Assembly: GCA_019359695.1 (NCBI GenBank)
Contig: JAHHGV010000005.1
Span: 1-64,000, forward strand
Direction of reading: 5' to 3'
DNA length: 64,000 nt
Origin: Brasilonema angustatum HA4187-MV1
GTDB lineage: Bacteria > Cyanobacteriota > Cyanobacteriia > Cyanobacteriales > Nostocaceae
Shown: positions 36,412 through 44,918 of the stretch, one piece after another
How the letters are laid out: every line of letters begins with the position of its first letter
Position numbering within the stretch: position 1 is the first letter of the stretch
Program-made: the position numbers and the translations under genes
Notes under the pieces: generated by a model
Seen by the model: only the letters and a program-made list of their open reading frames with translations
The model's database searches: none
What the model was told of the DNA's origin: nothing

Positions 36412-37023
36412 ATGGGAGATAGCACACTGTTTAACCTGAAACAAGAGTTGATTTCTATTTCAACAGCTACTGATATTGGATTTAACAGCAACACAACGTA
36501 TCGTCAGCAAATTGAGAAATTAACCCAACAAATTGAGGTTCTCAATCAAAACAGTGAACCGACGAGTCATATGGAATTGGTTCAAGGGCGCTGGCGGCTT
36601 TTGTACAGTACGTTTGGATTAGAACAACAAACAACTCTTTCTCGTCTTTCTTTCGGTAAGTTGCCTAATGTAACAATCAGCGTTACTGGTTTGTTCCAAG
36701 AGATTTACAAGGCTACTGGGCAGTACAACAACCTCATTGAGTTTATCGCAGGCTCTGGTGTCAAGGGTGTTACTGTGGTTATGGGGCGCTATACAGTGGT
36801 GGACTCTAAACGTCTTGCCATTGATTTTTTGGAAACTTCTGCTCATAGTGCAACCGATGATTTGAATGACGCCGCTTTTCGAGAGGCTTTAGGAGTAGAT
36901 CCGGCGTTACCTTTGAAATCAACACTTTCTGGCAGTGGTTGGGTGGATATTACCTATTTGGATGCAGATTTGCGCCTTATGCGTGGTAATCAGCAGAATT
37001 TGTATGTGCTACAGCGAGAGTGA
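36412..37023 (+). CDS. PAP/fibrillin family protein
   Basis: 203 residues. LFNLKQELISISTATDIGFN is the usual opening of PAP/fibrillin proteins. The lipocalin-like part follows, with ELVQGRWRLLYSTFGLEQQTT, LSFGKLPNVTISVTGLFQEI and the closing GWVDITYLDADLRLMRGNQQ. Fibrillins bind lipids or quinones around thylakoids and plastoglobules. It is a second, more typical member than the protein at 22.6 kb. It runs toward the hydrolase gene, with a hairpin between. Confidence 0.88.
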   Translation: MGDSTLFNLKQELISISTATDIGFNSNTTYRQQIEKLTQQIEVLNQNSEPTSHMELVQGRWRLLYSTFGLEQQTTLSRLSFGKLPNVTISVTGLFQEIYKATGQYNNLIEFIAGSGVKGVTVVMGRYTVVDSKRLAIDFLETSAHSATDDLNDAAFREALGVDPALPLKSTLSGSGWVDITYLDADLRLMRGNQQNLYVLQRE

Positions 37024-37049
37024 GTTACTGCATCTCCTGCTTCAAGTAC

Positions 37050-37084
37050 GGATGTAGCACGTAGCCGTGCTACGTGCTACATCC
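37050..37084. terminator. Perfect 15-bp hairpin between convergent genes
   Basis: Arms GGATGTAGCACGTAG and CTACGTGCTACATCC with a 5-base loop. It lacks a T-run, so it may be a bidirectional block or a dispersed palindrome. Confidence 0.6.
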
Positions 37085-37180
37085 TCAGGAGTTTTGTTCC
37101 TCCCGCCGAAACCTCTATAACAGGACTTACGCACGAACAACGTAATCATCTTACCTATGTGAGCGGTAAAACTGCTCTTA

Positions 37181-38170
37181 CTATTTGCAGTTAACTCCCG
37201 TTAATTCAGGAAAAAACTCTTTTGCGGCACAAGACACTAACATAGGATCTTCAATAGGGGGATTCGTCTTTGGAACAATGTGAGCAGCACTAACTTTTTT
37301 GAGAGTCCATTGAAAATCTTCTTTCCTATTATCAGCAATGCTTTTTACTTTAGTGTAGAAATATTCGCCGCGAGCCAAACGATTAGAACCTTGTTGTGCA
37401 TCACACTTATAGGTATCATGCTCAGGTGATAAAGGTTTGTTATCTTTTGTGCCTAAAATAATTGTCATTGGTGTGCTAAAGGTCGTTTTCAAGTCCACAG
37501 ATGGCAGTTTATCTCCAGTTTCTTTCTTGAAACCGCAGGGATAGTCTGTATACTCATCGGGTATTGTGTACGAACCACCCTCTGCGGCGACAGCCTTTTT
37601 GATATGTGCATGGGGCATAAAGATGACCATCCGATGCACGAACTGTGCGCCTGCAGAGTGACCATAGAGATAGTAATTGGTTGTATTGATTTTGATGCTT
37701 GTTTTGACGAACGAAAAAATATTTTCAATTTCAGTAAACGCCCACTGGTTTTGGGGATTTAGCGTATTAAGGTCTTGTGTAAACATATTGCCAAGGTTAT
37801 ACCCTGGGGCTAAAGGAAACCGCTTTTGTTGAAACTGGGGAGCGAGCAGGATAAAATTTGGATTGCCGCTGCCGTTGCCGTTGTAGATATTTCTCCAGTC
37901 ATTTCTATAATCTTCAGCATTCCGTTTTTCGCCATGCATGGCGAATACCACTTTAGTATTTGCCTCCAATTGATTAGGTAGGTAGTAGTAAACAGGGATA
38001 GAGAAATTGCCAGCTTCAACCTTGTAAAGGAAACAGCCCTCTCCTTTTTTCAACACCCTTAAGGTACAACTATTATCTGAATGTGTTGAGACTAACTCAG
38101 ATGCGTTGACCAGATGAGCAAAATAAAAGTAGAGGAAAGCGATCGTTATAAAAGCAAACAACCGTTTCAT
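37181..38170 (-). CDS. Secreted alpha/beta hydrolase
   Basis: 329 residues with a signal peptide (LFAFITIAFLYFYFAHLVNA). The fold is suggested by VVFAMHGEKRNAEDYRNDW (oxyanion region), the nucleophile elbow YLYGHSAGAQFVHR (about 168-181) and the late AHIVPK histidine. TIILGTKDNKPLS may hold the acid residue. It resembles PHB depolymerase or feruloyl-esterase-like proteins. Cysteines near both ends could form a disulfide. The substrate is unknown. Confidence 0.75.
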   Translation of the reverse strand: MKRLFAFITIAFLYFYFAHLVNASELVSTHSDNSCTLRVLKKGEGCFLYKVEAGNFSIPVYYYLPNQLEANTKVVFAMHGEKRNAEDYRNDWRNIYNGNGSGNPNFILLAPQFQQKRFPLAPGYNLGNMFTQDLNTLNPQNQWAFTEIENIFSFVKTSIKINTTNYYLYGHSAGAQFVHRMVIFMPHAHIKKAVAAEGGSYTIPDEYTDYPCGFKKETGDKLPSVDLKTTFSTPMTIILGTKDNKPLSPEHDTYKCDAQQGSNRLARGEYFYTKVKSIADNRKEDFQWTLKKVSAAHIVPKTNPPIEDPMLVSCAAKEFFPELTGVNCK

Positions 38171-38218
38171 GAATTAAAACCTCTTTATCACAGGACAACA
38201 ACCTTAAGGTTGGTTTTT

Positions 38219-38401
38219 TCAAACTCCGAACAATTCATTGAGTTTTTCTAGTCTCTCCTCATCCGTTATAGGCTTTTTTACTTCAGCATATTTAGTGGAG
38301 GAAGGTTCTAAATCAACTATAATTTCTGCTCCATCTGGTATACTGTCCACTGTCTCTAATAGCTCGATGGTTTGACCGCGTTTAATTCCTCTAATTTTCA
38401 T
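38219..38401 (-). CDS. Small antitoxin-like hypothetical protein
   Basis: 60 residues: MKIRGIKRGQTIELLETVDS, a short beta-rich start, then an acidic helical tail (ITDEERLEKLNELFGV). Similar short proteins accompany PIN toxins in cyanobacteria, but no toxin gene adjoins it, so I would not call it more than antitoxin-like. A GAGGA binding site lies upstream. Confidence 0.5.
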   Translation of the reverse strand: MKIRGIKRGQTIELLETVDSIPDGAEIIVDLEPSSTKYAEVKKPITDEERLEKLNELFGV

Positions 38402-38538
38402 TTTGTGAGTTCCTCTGGTAATAGTTATAAGATGCGTTATCCCTTGCCCCTAAGGCATCCTATAGGAAATATTTACCAGTTCATTCAGGTTGTGGCATTT
38501 GAAAAGCATACACATCTTTTATAACTCGCACCCAACCA

Positions 38539-39309
38539 TCAGAAACAGATTCGAGAATGCGATCTGCCGAAGGCAGCAGCGAAGCTATCGCCTTTCTCCT
38601 TTGTTGCAACTGTCGGATCTCCCACCACTCCACTTTTGCTTATATCTCGTGTCGCCCATGCAAAGGGTAACTTACCCTCAATACTCAACAAACTTCCCTC
38701 TGGCTGTTCTGGCGGATACTCTGCAACAGCAGCGTCCATTTTCACTTGTTCTGGTAAAATAGCCAACATCAGGCTAGTTTCTGCATCCCCTGCATGAATA
38801 CCTACTTGTTTTTCCTTTAGCGTCACTAATTCCGAAGTGATATGCGGGACTCGCCACGTAAACAGCGGAAATACTAAAAACTCATCATACTTAATATGCA
38901 AATCCCGCGCGACAATTTCCATAACTTGGGGTTGTCCCCCGTGGGAGTTCATCAACACCAATTTCCGAAACCCAGCACGGTAAACACTTTCTCCAACTTC
39001 CATCAGAGTTGCTATGAGAGTTTCAGCGCCCAGAGTCATTGTACCGGGAAAGTGCCAGTGTTCATTCGATTTGCCGTAATATAAGATTGGCAGAGCATAT
39101 GCTGGGATGCTTGTATCTAGCTTTTCCAACGCTTTTCCCAGAACCGCCATACCAATGGCAGCATCGACAATTAACGGCAGATGAGGACCATGTTGTTCAA
39201 TTGCCCCTACTGGTTGGATAATGACTACATCTTCCTTGTTTGGCATTGCTTGGATGTCAGTCCAACTGAGGTAGGGAAAAAAGCGTTTTGGGGGAATAAA
39301 GCTGTGCAT
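38539..39309 (-). CDS. Creatininase-family amidohydrolase, C-terminus altered by a repeat
   Basis: 256 residues from the ATG before HSFIPPKRFFPYLSW; an upstream TTG is also in frame but has no support. Metal-binding blocks are VGAIEQHGPHLPLIVD, MNSHGGQPQVME and GIHAGDAETSLM. Such enzymes hydrolyse cyclic amides. A 25-base repeat in a HIP1 site replaces the last residues by SFAAAFGRSHSRICF. Without it the frame continues GDRILESVSDGWVRVIKDVY to a stop at 38481, for 267 residues. The catalytic core is untouched, so activity may survive. Confidence 0.88.
   Translation of the reverse strand: MHSFIPPKRFFPYLSWTDIQAMPNKEDVVIIQPVGAIEQHGPHLPLIVDAAIGMAVLGKALEKLDTSIPAYALPILYYGKSNEHWHFPGTMTLGAETLIATLMEVGESVYRAGFRKLVLMNSHGGQPQVMEIVARDLHIKYDEFLVFPLFTWRVPHITSELVTLKEKQVGIHAGDAETSLMLAILPEQVKMDAAVAEYPPEQPEGSLLSIEGKLPFAWATRDISKSGVVGDPTVATKEKGDSFAAAFGRSHSRICF
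38564..38588. repeat. 25-base insert in a HIP1 site of the creatininase gene
   Basis: Identical to the insert at 21143-21167. It splits GCGAT from CGC. Deleting it restores both the octamer and a 267-codon frame. Confidence 0.92.
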
Positions 39310-39562
39310 ATATTCAACAAAGTTTGGAGCACTATTTGCTGATTTTACAAAAGTTATGAGGAACAAAGCTAGATTTTTCAGATGTTGAAGTCAGAAACAG
39401 AAAAAAGTATGATAAATTGCCACTTTTGTAAGCTATTTCAAATACAAAATCTAGCTAAGTATAGATTGTATAATCGGCAGAAAAGCCTAACCTCAATTGG
39501 TTATTGCTTAGATACTGTAGACAATATCAACCAGTTAGTAAACACTCACGAGAGAAAACCCA

Positions 39563-40270
39563 ATGGTTGAAAATAATGGAGCTATCCGCACCCTATCGGT
39601 TGACATTGGTGGTAGTGGTGTCAAAGTTATAGTTTTGGATATTACGGGAAAAGGCTTAACAGAAAGAGCGCGAACAGAAACACCACAACCTGCGAAATCA
39701 GAACCTGTGATTGATGCAATTGTAAAACTAGCAGCGACTCAAGGTGAATTTCATCGCGTTTCGGTTGGTTTTCCTGGTGTGGTGCGCAGTGGAGTAATCC
39801 AAACAGCTGTGAACTTAGATCCAGATTGGATCGGGTTTGATTTGGCTACAGCATTGTCAAAGCGTTTGGACAAACCTGTACGGGCGATAAATGATGCCGA
39901 TATGCAAGGTTTGGGGGCAATTTCTGGAAAAGGTGTGGAATTGGTAATTACACTGGGTACGGGCTTTGGTTCCGCTTTATTTGTAGATGGTAAACTCGTG
40001 CCGAATTTGGAAATGGGACATCATGAGTTTCGTAAAGGAGAGACTTACGAAGAACAGCTAGGACGTGCAACGCTGGAAAAGGTGGGTGAAAAGAAATGGA
40101 ACAGGCGGTTGGAGAGGGCGATCGCATCTCTGGAACATCTGTTCAATTATGATTATCTGTATATCGGCGGCGGTGAAGCGAAAAAGGTGGATCTTAAATT
40201 ACCACCAAATGTGAAGATTATCCCCAATATCACTGGTTTATTGGGTGGTATCGCTTTGTGGAAAGATTGA
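39563..40270 (+). CDS. ppgK: ROK-family polyphosphate glucokinase-like protein
   Basis: 235 residues. The phosphate loop is LSVDIGGSGVKVIVLD (11-26), the second phosphate motif LVITLGTGFGSALFVDGKLV (about 129-148), and MGHHEFRK resembles the glucose-binding ELGH box. This set is that of PPGK, which phosphorylates glucose with polyphosphate or ATP. The typical C-terminal YIGGGEAKKV is present. The gene would feed glucose into glycolysis. It stands alone on its strand. Confidence 0.88.
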   Translation: MVENNGAIRTLSVDIGGSGVKVIVLDITGKGLTERARTETPQPAKSEPVIDAIVKLAATQGEFHRVSVGFPGVVRSGVIQTAVNLDPDWIGFDLATALSKRLDKPVRAINDADMQGLGAISGKGVELVITLGTGFGSALFVDGKLVPNLEMGHHEFRKGETYEEQLGRATLEKVGEKKWNRRLERAIASLEHLFNYDYLYIGGGEAKKVDLKLPPNVKIIPNITGLLGGIALWKD

Positions 40271-40289
40271 AGAGGACAAGAAAACAACA

Positions 40290-40313
40290 GGACTAAAGCT
40301 TTCGCTTTAGTCC
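40290..40313 (+). terminator. Perfect 10-bp hairpin after the glucokinase gene
   Basis: GGACTAAAGC / GCTTTAGTCC with a TTTC loop, 20 bases after the stop codon. There is no clear T-run. Confidence 0.55.
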
Positions 40314-40353
40314 CGATGGTTGAAATTTCGCAAATAACACAGCAGTAGATAAC

Positions 40354-41502
40354 TCATCCCAACTGTCGTCGGAATTGACGGATACTCAAAGTTATCAACA
40401 CCGTAGCAAAAACCAGTAAAATTAACACCTGACGCCAAAGCGTCTCAATACCAACTCCTTTGAGCAAAATTCCCCGACAAACTTCGATAAAGTAGCGCAA
40501 GGGATCTAGATAAGTCAGCCATTGCACAAAAGTAGGCATACTAGAAATTGGTGTCGTCGCTCCACATAAAAGAACTAATGGCGGGTTAATAAAAAAGGCT
40601 GTTAGTTGTGTCTGCTGTTCGCTTTTTGAATAGGAAGCAATCAAAATACCAATGCTGATACCTACCGTGAAGTAAAGCACAGCAATCATGAGAAACACGA
40701 GCAAATTACCTCGCAATGGGACACCAAACACCAGCCTTGCTATACCAACAGCAATTAAAACATCTAAACTCAGCAGAATAAGTAATGGACTCACCTTAGC
40801 CAAGATAACTTCTGTGTTAGAAGCTGGAGTCATAACCAACTGCTCAATAGTCCCCGCTTCTTTTTCTCGCACGACTAATGATGCAGCAGCTTGAGAACCG
40901 ATAACTGTTAGGACAATTCCAAACATCCCCGACACAATAAACCAAGAAGTTTCCAGTCCCGGATTATAGAATACTGAAGTTTGAACTTCCACTTTATTGC
41001 GCCGAGAAGCAACAGTGTCGTTACTGTTATTTGTATGACGCGAATTATAATCACTGACTAATTGACTAATATAACTAGAAGCAATCCTTGCTGTATTTGC
41101 ATCAACAGCATCGTACAATGCTTGTAATTGAACTGTACGTCTCCTCGCAATATCATCAGCAAATTCTGGAGGAATTGTGAAACCTACTGTTAGCTTCCCA
41201 GTTGCTAAATCAGCAATCATATCTTTTTGGTCAGGATAATATCGACTAATGACAAACGCATCAGTTTGCTTAAGAATTTCTACAAACTCACGAGAAGCAC
41301 TGCTGTGACTATAGTCAGTAATGCCAACTTTAAGGTCTTGAATCTCTGGATTGAGAGCAAAACCAAACACCATTAAAAATACAGTCGGTGGTACGAGCAA
41401 CTGAATCACAAGTTGACGATTACGAAATATCTGAGCGAACTCTTTCTGAAAGATCGCCCAAAAACGACTGCCCAAAATTGTGTCGATGAAATTTGAAAAC
41501 AT
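40354..41502 (-). CDS. ABC-2 type transporter permease (second of pair)
   Basis: 382 residues. One membrane segment near the N-terminus (LVIQLLVPPTVFLMVFGFAL), a 130-residue extracytoplasmic domain, then five more from about 183. The VVREKEAGTIEQLVMTPAS loop is characteristic of YhhJ/YbhR-type ABC-2 permeases. It forms the end of a TetR-HlyD-ATPase-permease-permease operon for export of drugs or lipophilic compounds. A MITE lies in the gap to the first permease. Confidence 0.9.
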   Translation of the reverse strand: MFSNFIDTILGSRFWAIFQKEFAQIFRNRQLVIQLLVPPTVFLMVFGFALNPEIQDLKVGITDYSHSSASREFVEILKQTDAFVISRYYPDQKDMIADLATGKLTVGFTIPPEFADDIARRRTVQLQALYDAVDANTARIASSYISQLVSDYNSRHTNNSNDTVASRRNKVEVQTSVFYNPGLETSWFIVSGMFGIVLTVIGSQAAASLVVREKEAGTIEQLVMTPASNTEVILAKVSPLLILLSLDVLIAVGIARLVFGVPLRGNLLVFLMIAVLYFTVGISIGILIASYSKSEQQTQLTAFFINPPLVLLCGATTPISSMPTFVQWLTYLDPLRYFIEVCRGILLKGVGIETLWRQVLILLVFATVLITLSIRQFRRQLG

Positions 41503-41504
41503 AC

Positions 41505-41645
41505 TATAGCATTCCTAAATCACTCATAAGATTTTTTCCTCTCTTTCTTGTCTCTTTCTTGGCGTTCTAGCCTACGGCACGCCGCTGCGCGTCTAAGGCG
41601 ACTTGGCGGTTCGATAATTTTCACAACTCATATAGGATTGCTATA
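41505..41645. repeat. MITE-like unit (TATAGCA family) between the two permeases
   Basis: Ends TATAGCATTCCTAAATCACT and ACTCATATAGGATTGCTATA enclose a GC-rich palindrome cluster. It ends three bases before the downstream permease ATG, so the ribosome binding site of that gene is inside the repeat. Confidence 0.82.
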
Positions 41646-41661
41646 GATAATATTGAATTAT

Positions 41662-42768
41662 TCAAGCTCCCAATTGCATCTTTTGTAATTTGCGCCAAGC
41701 CAAAAAGAAAAATAAGCTTGCAAGTAGTGTCAAAGCAAATACTGGAAACCAAACTCCCAACCAACCCACGCCGCGAGCATAAGCATCGCGAGTTACTTCA
41801 ATATAGTACCGAGCAGGAATAATACTAGAAACCCAACGAATACCAACTGGGATATTATTTACTGGGTAAATAAAACCAGATAACTGAAGTGATAACAAAA
41901 AAGCTGTGAATGCTACCGCTTGGATCGCAGCACTTTGTACTTTGGTATTGCAGCCTATAAAAATTCCCCAAAAAACACCGCAAGCAATGTAAAGCATTGA
42001 ACTAAAAATCATCGGTGTGGGATCGCCAACAAACCGCAAACCAAAGAATAGCCAAGCCTCAATATTGACAAATAATACTTCTGCCATACCCACCAGCCAA
42101 AATGCTGCTGCTTTACCTAGCAAGTATTCGATACCTGTTAAACTAGAAGCATAAACTTGGAGTATTGTCCCTTGTTCATACTCTTTTGCTGTTGCTAAAC
42201 CAGCCAAAAGTGGAGGAAACAAAGTAACAGTAATCGCAATAGCGCCAGGACCAATATATCTCAATGTTTCTAAGCCGGGGTTATACCACAACCGAGATTG
42301 GAGACTCACAAGGGGATTTTTGCTCCCACGCAGATTTTCTACAAAAGCATTGGTAGTCGCCTTGGCATAACCCCTGACAATATTAGCAGTGTTGGCATCA
42401 GTACCATCAACCAAAATTTGGACTTCGGCTGTACGTCCACTCCGTTTTAAATCCCGCGAGAACTTTGGAGGAATAATTAAACCTGCTGCAACTGAACCTT
42501 TATCTAGTAGTCGGGGTAAATTGACCTGTGGTCCAGAAGCAATAATATTGAACTTATTAGTACGCTCAAAGGTGGCAATATACTCGCGGCTATTGGGTGT
42601 CAAATCTAAATCTTGAATGGCAAAGTTAATTTTGTTTACCTCTAGGGATACCGCAAAACCAAATAACAGTAGCAGTATTAATGGCAATAAGAGTGCTAGT
42701 GTGAGGGTTAGGCGATCGCGCCCCAGTTGCGTTAATTCTTTAATAGTCTGAGCAAATACACGTTTCAT
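41662..42768 (-). CDS. ABC-2 type transporter permease (first of pair)
   Basis: 368 residues and the same topology as its partner: LTLALLLPLILLLLFGFAVS near the N-terminus, a large outer domain, then five segments from about 172. TAKEYEQGTILQVYASSLTG corresponds to the conserved cytoplasmic loop before the C-terminal membrane domain. With the partner it should form a heterodimeric channel driven by the fused double ATPase upstream. Confidence 0.9.
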   Translation of the reverse strand: MKRVFAQTIKELTQLGRDRLTLTLALLLPLILLLLFGFAVSLEVNKINFAIQDLDLTPNSREYIATFERTNKFNIIASGPQVNLPRLLDKGSVAAGLIIPPKFSRDLKRSGRTAEVQILVDGTDANTANIVRGYAKATTNAFVENLRGSKNPLVSLQSRLWYNPGLETLRYIGPGAIAITVTLFPPLLAGLATAKEYEQGTILQVYASSLTGIEYLLGKAAAFWLVGMAEVLFVNIEAWLFFGLRFVGDPTPMIFSSMLYIACGVFWGIFIGCNTKVQSAAIQAVAFTAFLLSLQLSGFIYPVNNIPVGIRWVSSIIPARYYIEVTRDAYARGVGWLGVWFPVFALTLLASLFFFLAWRKLQKMQLGA

Positions 42769-42833
42769 AATTATTAGTCATTAGTCATTAGTTTTCTAAT
42801 ACCATTTCACTAAATTAGTGATACAAATTCTTT

Positions 42834-42861
42834 CTCCCTGCTCCCTGCTCCCTGCTCCCTG
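42834..42861. repeat. Heptamer tandem repeat (CTCCCTG) x4
   Basis: Four perfect copies in the short gap between the ATPase and the first permease, inside the operon transcript. Confidence 0.9.
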
Positions 42862-42877
42862 CTTCCCCTGCTTTCTC

Positions 42878-44854
42878 CTAATCCACAGGTACATCTAAAC
42901 CACGCTGTCGCGCCTGTTCCACCACACTGATAAACACGTCTTCCAAAGAAAACCCAATTTCTCTATGGTTTTGCACTTTTATTCCAGACTCTTTCAACCA
43001 GTTCTCAACTTGGGGAATCTGTGTTTGTGGCTCATCCAAAACTGTATGCAGGCGCGATCCAAAAATAGATACCCGCCAACGCTCTAACCGCTGCTTGAGC
43101 AAATCCGAAGCGGCTTGCAATGGTTCACATTCCCATTCCACCAACTGTCCTGGCTGTTCCTCTTTAACTTGACGTGGTGTTCCTTGAGCAACAAGTTCTC
43201 CCGCAACCATGAATCCCAAGCGGTGACACTGTTCGGCTTCTTCAAGATAATGAGTCGTCACGAGTATCGCCATACCTTCATTTGCAAACTGGTTAATCCA
43301 GCGCCAAAATTCTCTTCTGGCTAAGGGATCAACACCAGAAGTCGGCTCATCAAGAAACACAACTTTTGGTTCATGCATCACAGCTGCGCCAAAAGCCACC
43401 CGCTGCTTCCAACCGCCTGGTAAGTCCGCCGTTAACCTATCTTCTTGCCCGACTAAATCACTCATTTGGAGTACCCAGTTTTTCTTCTGTTGTCGATGGC
43501 GGCGAGGAACACCATAAACACCGCAATAAAACTCTAAATTTTGTCCTATCGTCAGGTCATCATAGAGGGTGAATTTTTGCGACATATAACCGAGTTGTTG
43601 CCGCACTTCTGCACTACGTAATTCACCCGTTTCTCCTACTAGCATCACTTTACCAGAACTAGCTGGTAGTAAACCACAGAGCATTTTAATAGTTGTTGTC
43701 TTGCCAGCACCATTTGCCCCTAAAAGACCAAATACTTCACCATATTTAATATTTAAATTAATATTCTTAACTGCGTGGAAATTACCAAAAACTCTATTGA
43801 GATTGTCCGCCCCAATCGCTGTTCCTTCAGATTTTTCTTGACGGAAAATGCGGGGATAATTGCTTGCAGAAGTCTCTCCTTTGAGTTCCCGCAATCGAGC
43901 GACAAAAGTGTTTTCTAGTGTTGGCGTATCCGTGGTAAAATGTTCAAGTGGAATATTTTGCTGCTCTAGGATGTTGCGAATTCTGTGACTCGTTTCTTTG
44001 GGAGTGTTTGTGAGGACATCTAGGCGATCGCCAAAGCGTTGCACGTCCGACACCAAATCTCGTAAATCAACGTTGGTGTTCAGGATGTCGGCTGCTTTAT
44101 CTAGCTGCGCCACGGGTAGATAAACTTCTAACCGTTGCACGCCCAAGCTGGCTTTCACCTTAGCTGGTGTATCGCACTGCTGAATTTTGCCATCATACAT
44201 TAAAGCAATTCGGGAACAGCGTTCTGCTTCATCCAAGTAAGGCGTAGCAACAACTGTTGTCATTCCTTCAGTCACAGCAAGTTCCGCTAAAATATCCCAA
44301 AACTCGCGGCGCGATACTGGATCGACACCTGTTGTTGGCTCATCTAATAATAAAATTTTCGGCTGGTGAATAAGCGCACAGCACAAAGCGAGTTTCTGCT
44401 TCATTCCACCAGAGAGGCGTCCAGCTAAACGTTGTTTAAACTGTGCTAAGTCCAGTAAGTTTAAATAGTGTTCGCTACGCTTTTTAAAAGCCGTGTCACT
44501 GACTTCGCGTAAACCTGCTGCATAACGCAGATTTTCCTCAATGCTCATGTCTTGGTATAAACTGAAGCGTTGGGTCAGGTAGCCCATTTGCAGGCGCACG
44601 TCCCAAGGTTTGGAATCAAATACTTCGACGATACCGCTTGTTTGTGGCATGACTCCTGAGAGAATTTGAAATGTGGTGGTTTTGCCTGCTCCATCAGGTC
44701 CAATCAGTCCAAAAATCTCGCCTTGATAAATGTCTATGTTTATACCGGCGACGGCTTCAGTTTGTTTGTTGTAGCTGTGTCGTAAGTCTCGGATGGAGAT
44801 GACGGGGGAGTTGGTACGTTTTTGTGGAGGGTTTGTTTGGAGAGTTGCTGTCAT
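42878..44854 (-). CDS. ABC transporter ATPase with two nucleotide-binding domains
   Basis: 658 residues from the ATG before TATLQTNPPQKRTNSP; the upstream open frame overlaps the hlyD 3' end and is not family-like. The first domain has GPDGAGKTT, LSGGMKQK and LLLDEPTTG. The second has GANGAGKTT, the degenerate signature LPGGWKQR and VFLDEPTSG. Fusion of two ATPases followed by two ABC-2 permeases matches the YhiH/RbbA arrangement. The weakened signature in domain two suggests one normal and one impaired ATP site. Confidence 0.92.
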   Translation of the reverse strand: MTATLQTNPPQKRTNSPVISIRDLRHSYNKQTEAVAGINIDIYQGEIFGLIGPDGAGKTTTFQILSGVMPQTSGIVEVFDSKPWDVRLQMGYLTQRFSLYQDMSIEENLRYAAGLREVSDTAFKKRSEHYLNLLDLAQFKQRLAGRLSGGMKQKLALCCALIHQPKILLLDEPTTGVDPVSRREFWDILAELAVTEGMTTVVATPYLDEAERCSRIALMYDGKIQQCDTPAKVKASLGVQRLEVYLPVAQLDKAADILNTNVDLRDLVSDVQRFGDRLDVLTNTPKETSHRIRNILEQQNIPLEHFTTDTPTLENTFVARLRELKGETSASNYPRIFRQEKSEGTAIGADNLNRVFGNFHAVKNINLNIKYGEVFGLLGANGAGKTTTIKMLCGLLPASSGKVMLVGETGELRSAEVRQQLGYMSQKFTLYDDLTIGQNLEFYCGVYGVPRRHRQQKKNWVLQMSDLVGQEDRLTADLPGGWKQRVAFGAAVMHEPKVVFLDEPTSGVDPLARREFWRWINQFANEGMAILVTTHYLEEAEQCHRLGFMVAGELVAQGTPRQVKEEQPGQLVEWECEPLQAASDLLKQRLERWRVSIFGSRLHTVLDEPQTQIPQVENWLKESGIKVQNHREIGFSLEDVFISVVEQARQRGLDVPVD

Positions 44855-44918
44855 ATTAACGAACCGCAGAGACGCAGAGGACGCAGAGGAAAGAAAGAGG
44901 AAAGAAAAAACAGAGATT

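Noticed and set aside
39382-39570. 62-codon frame overlapping the glucokinase start
   Set aside because: It has a non-ATG start, no binding site and no recognisable fold.
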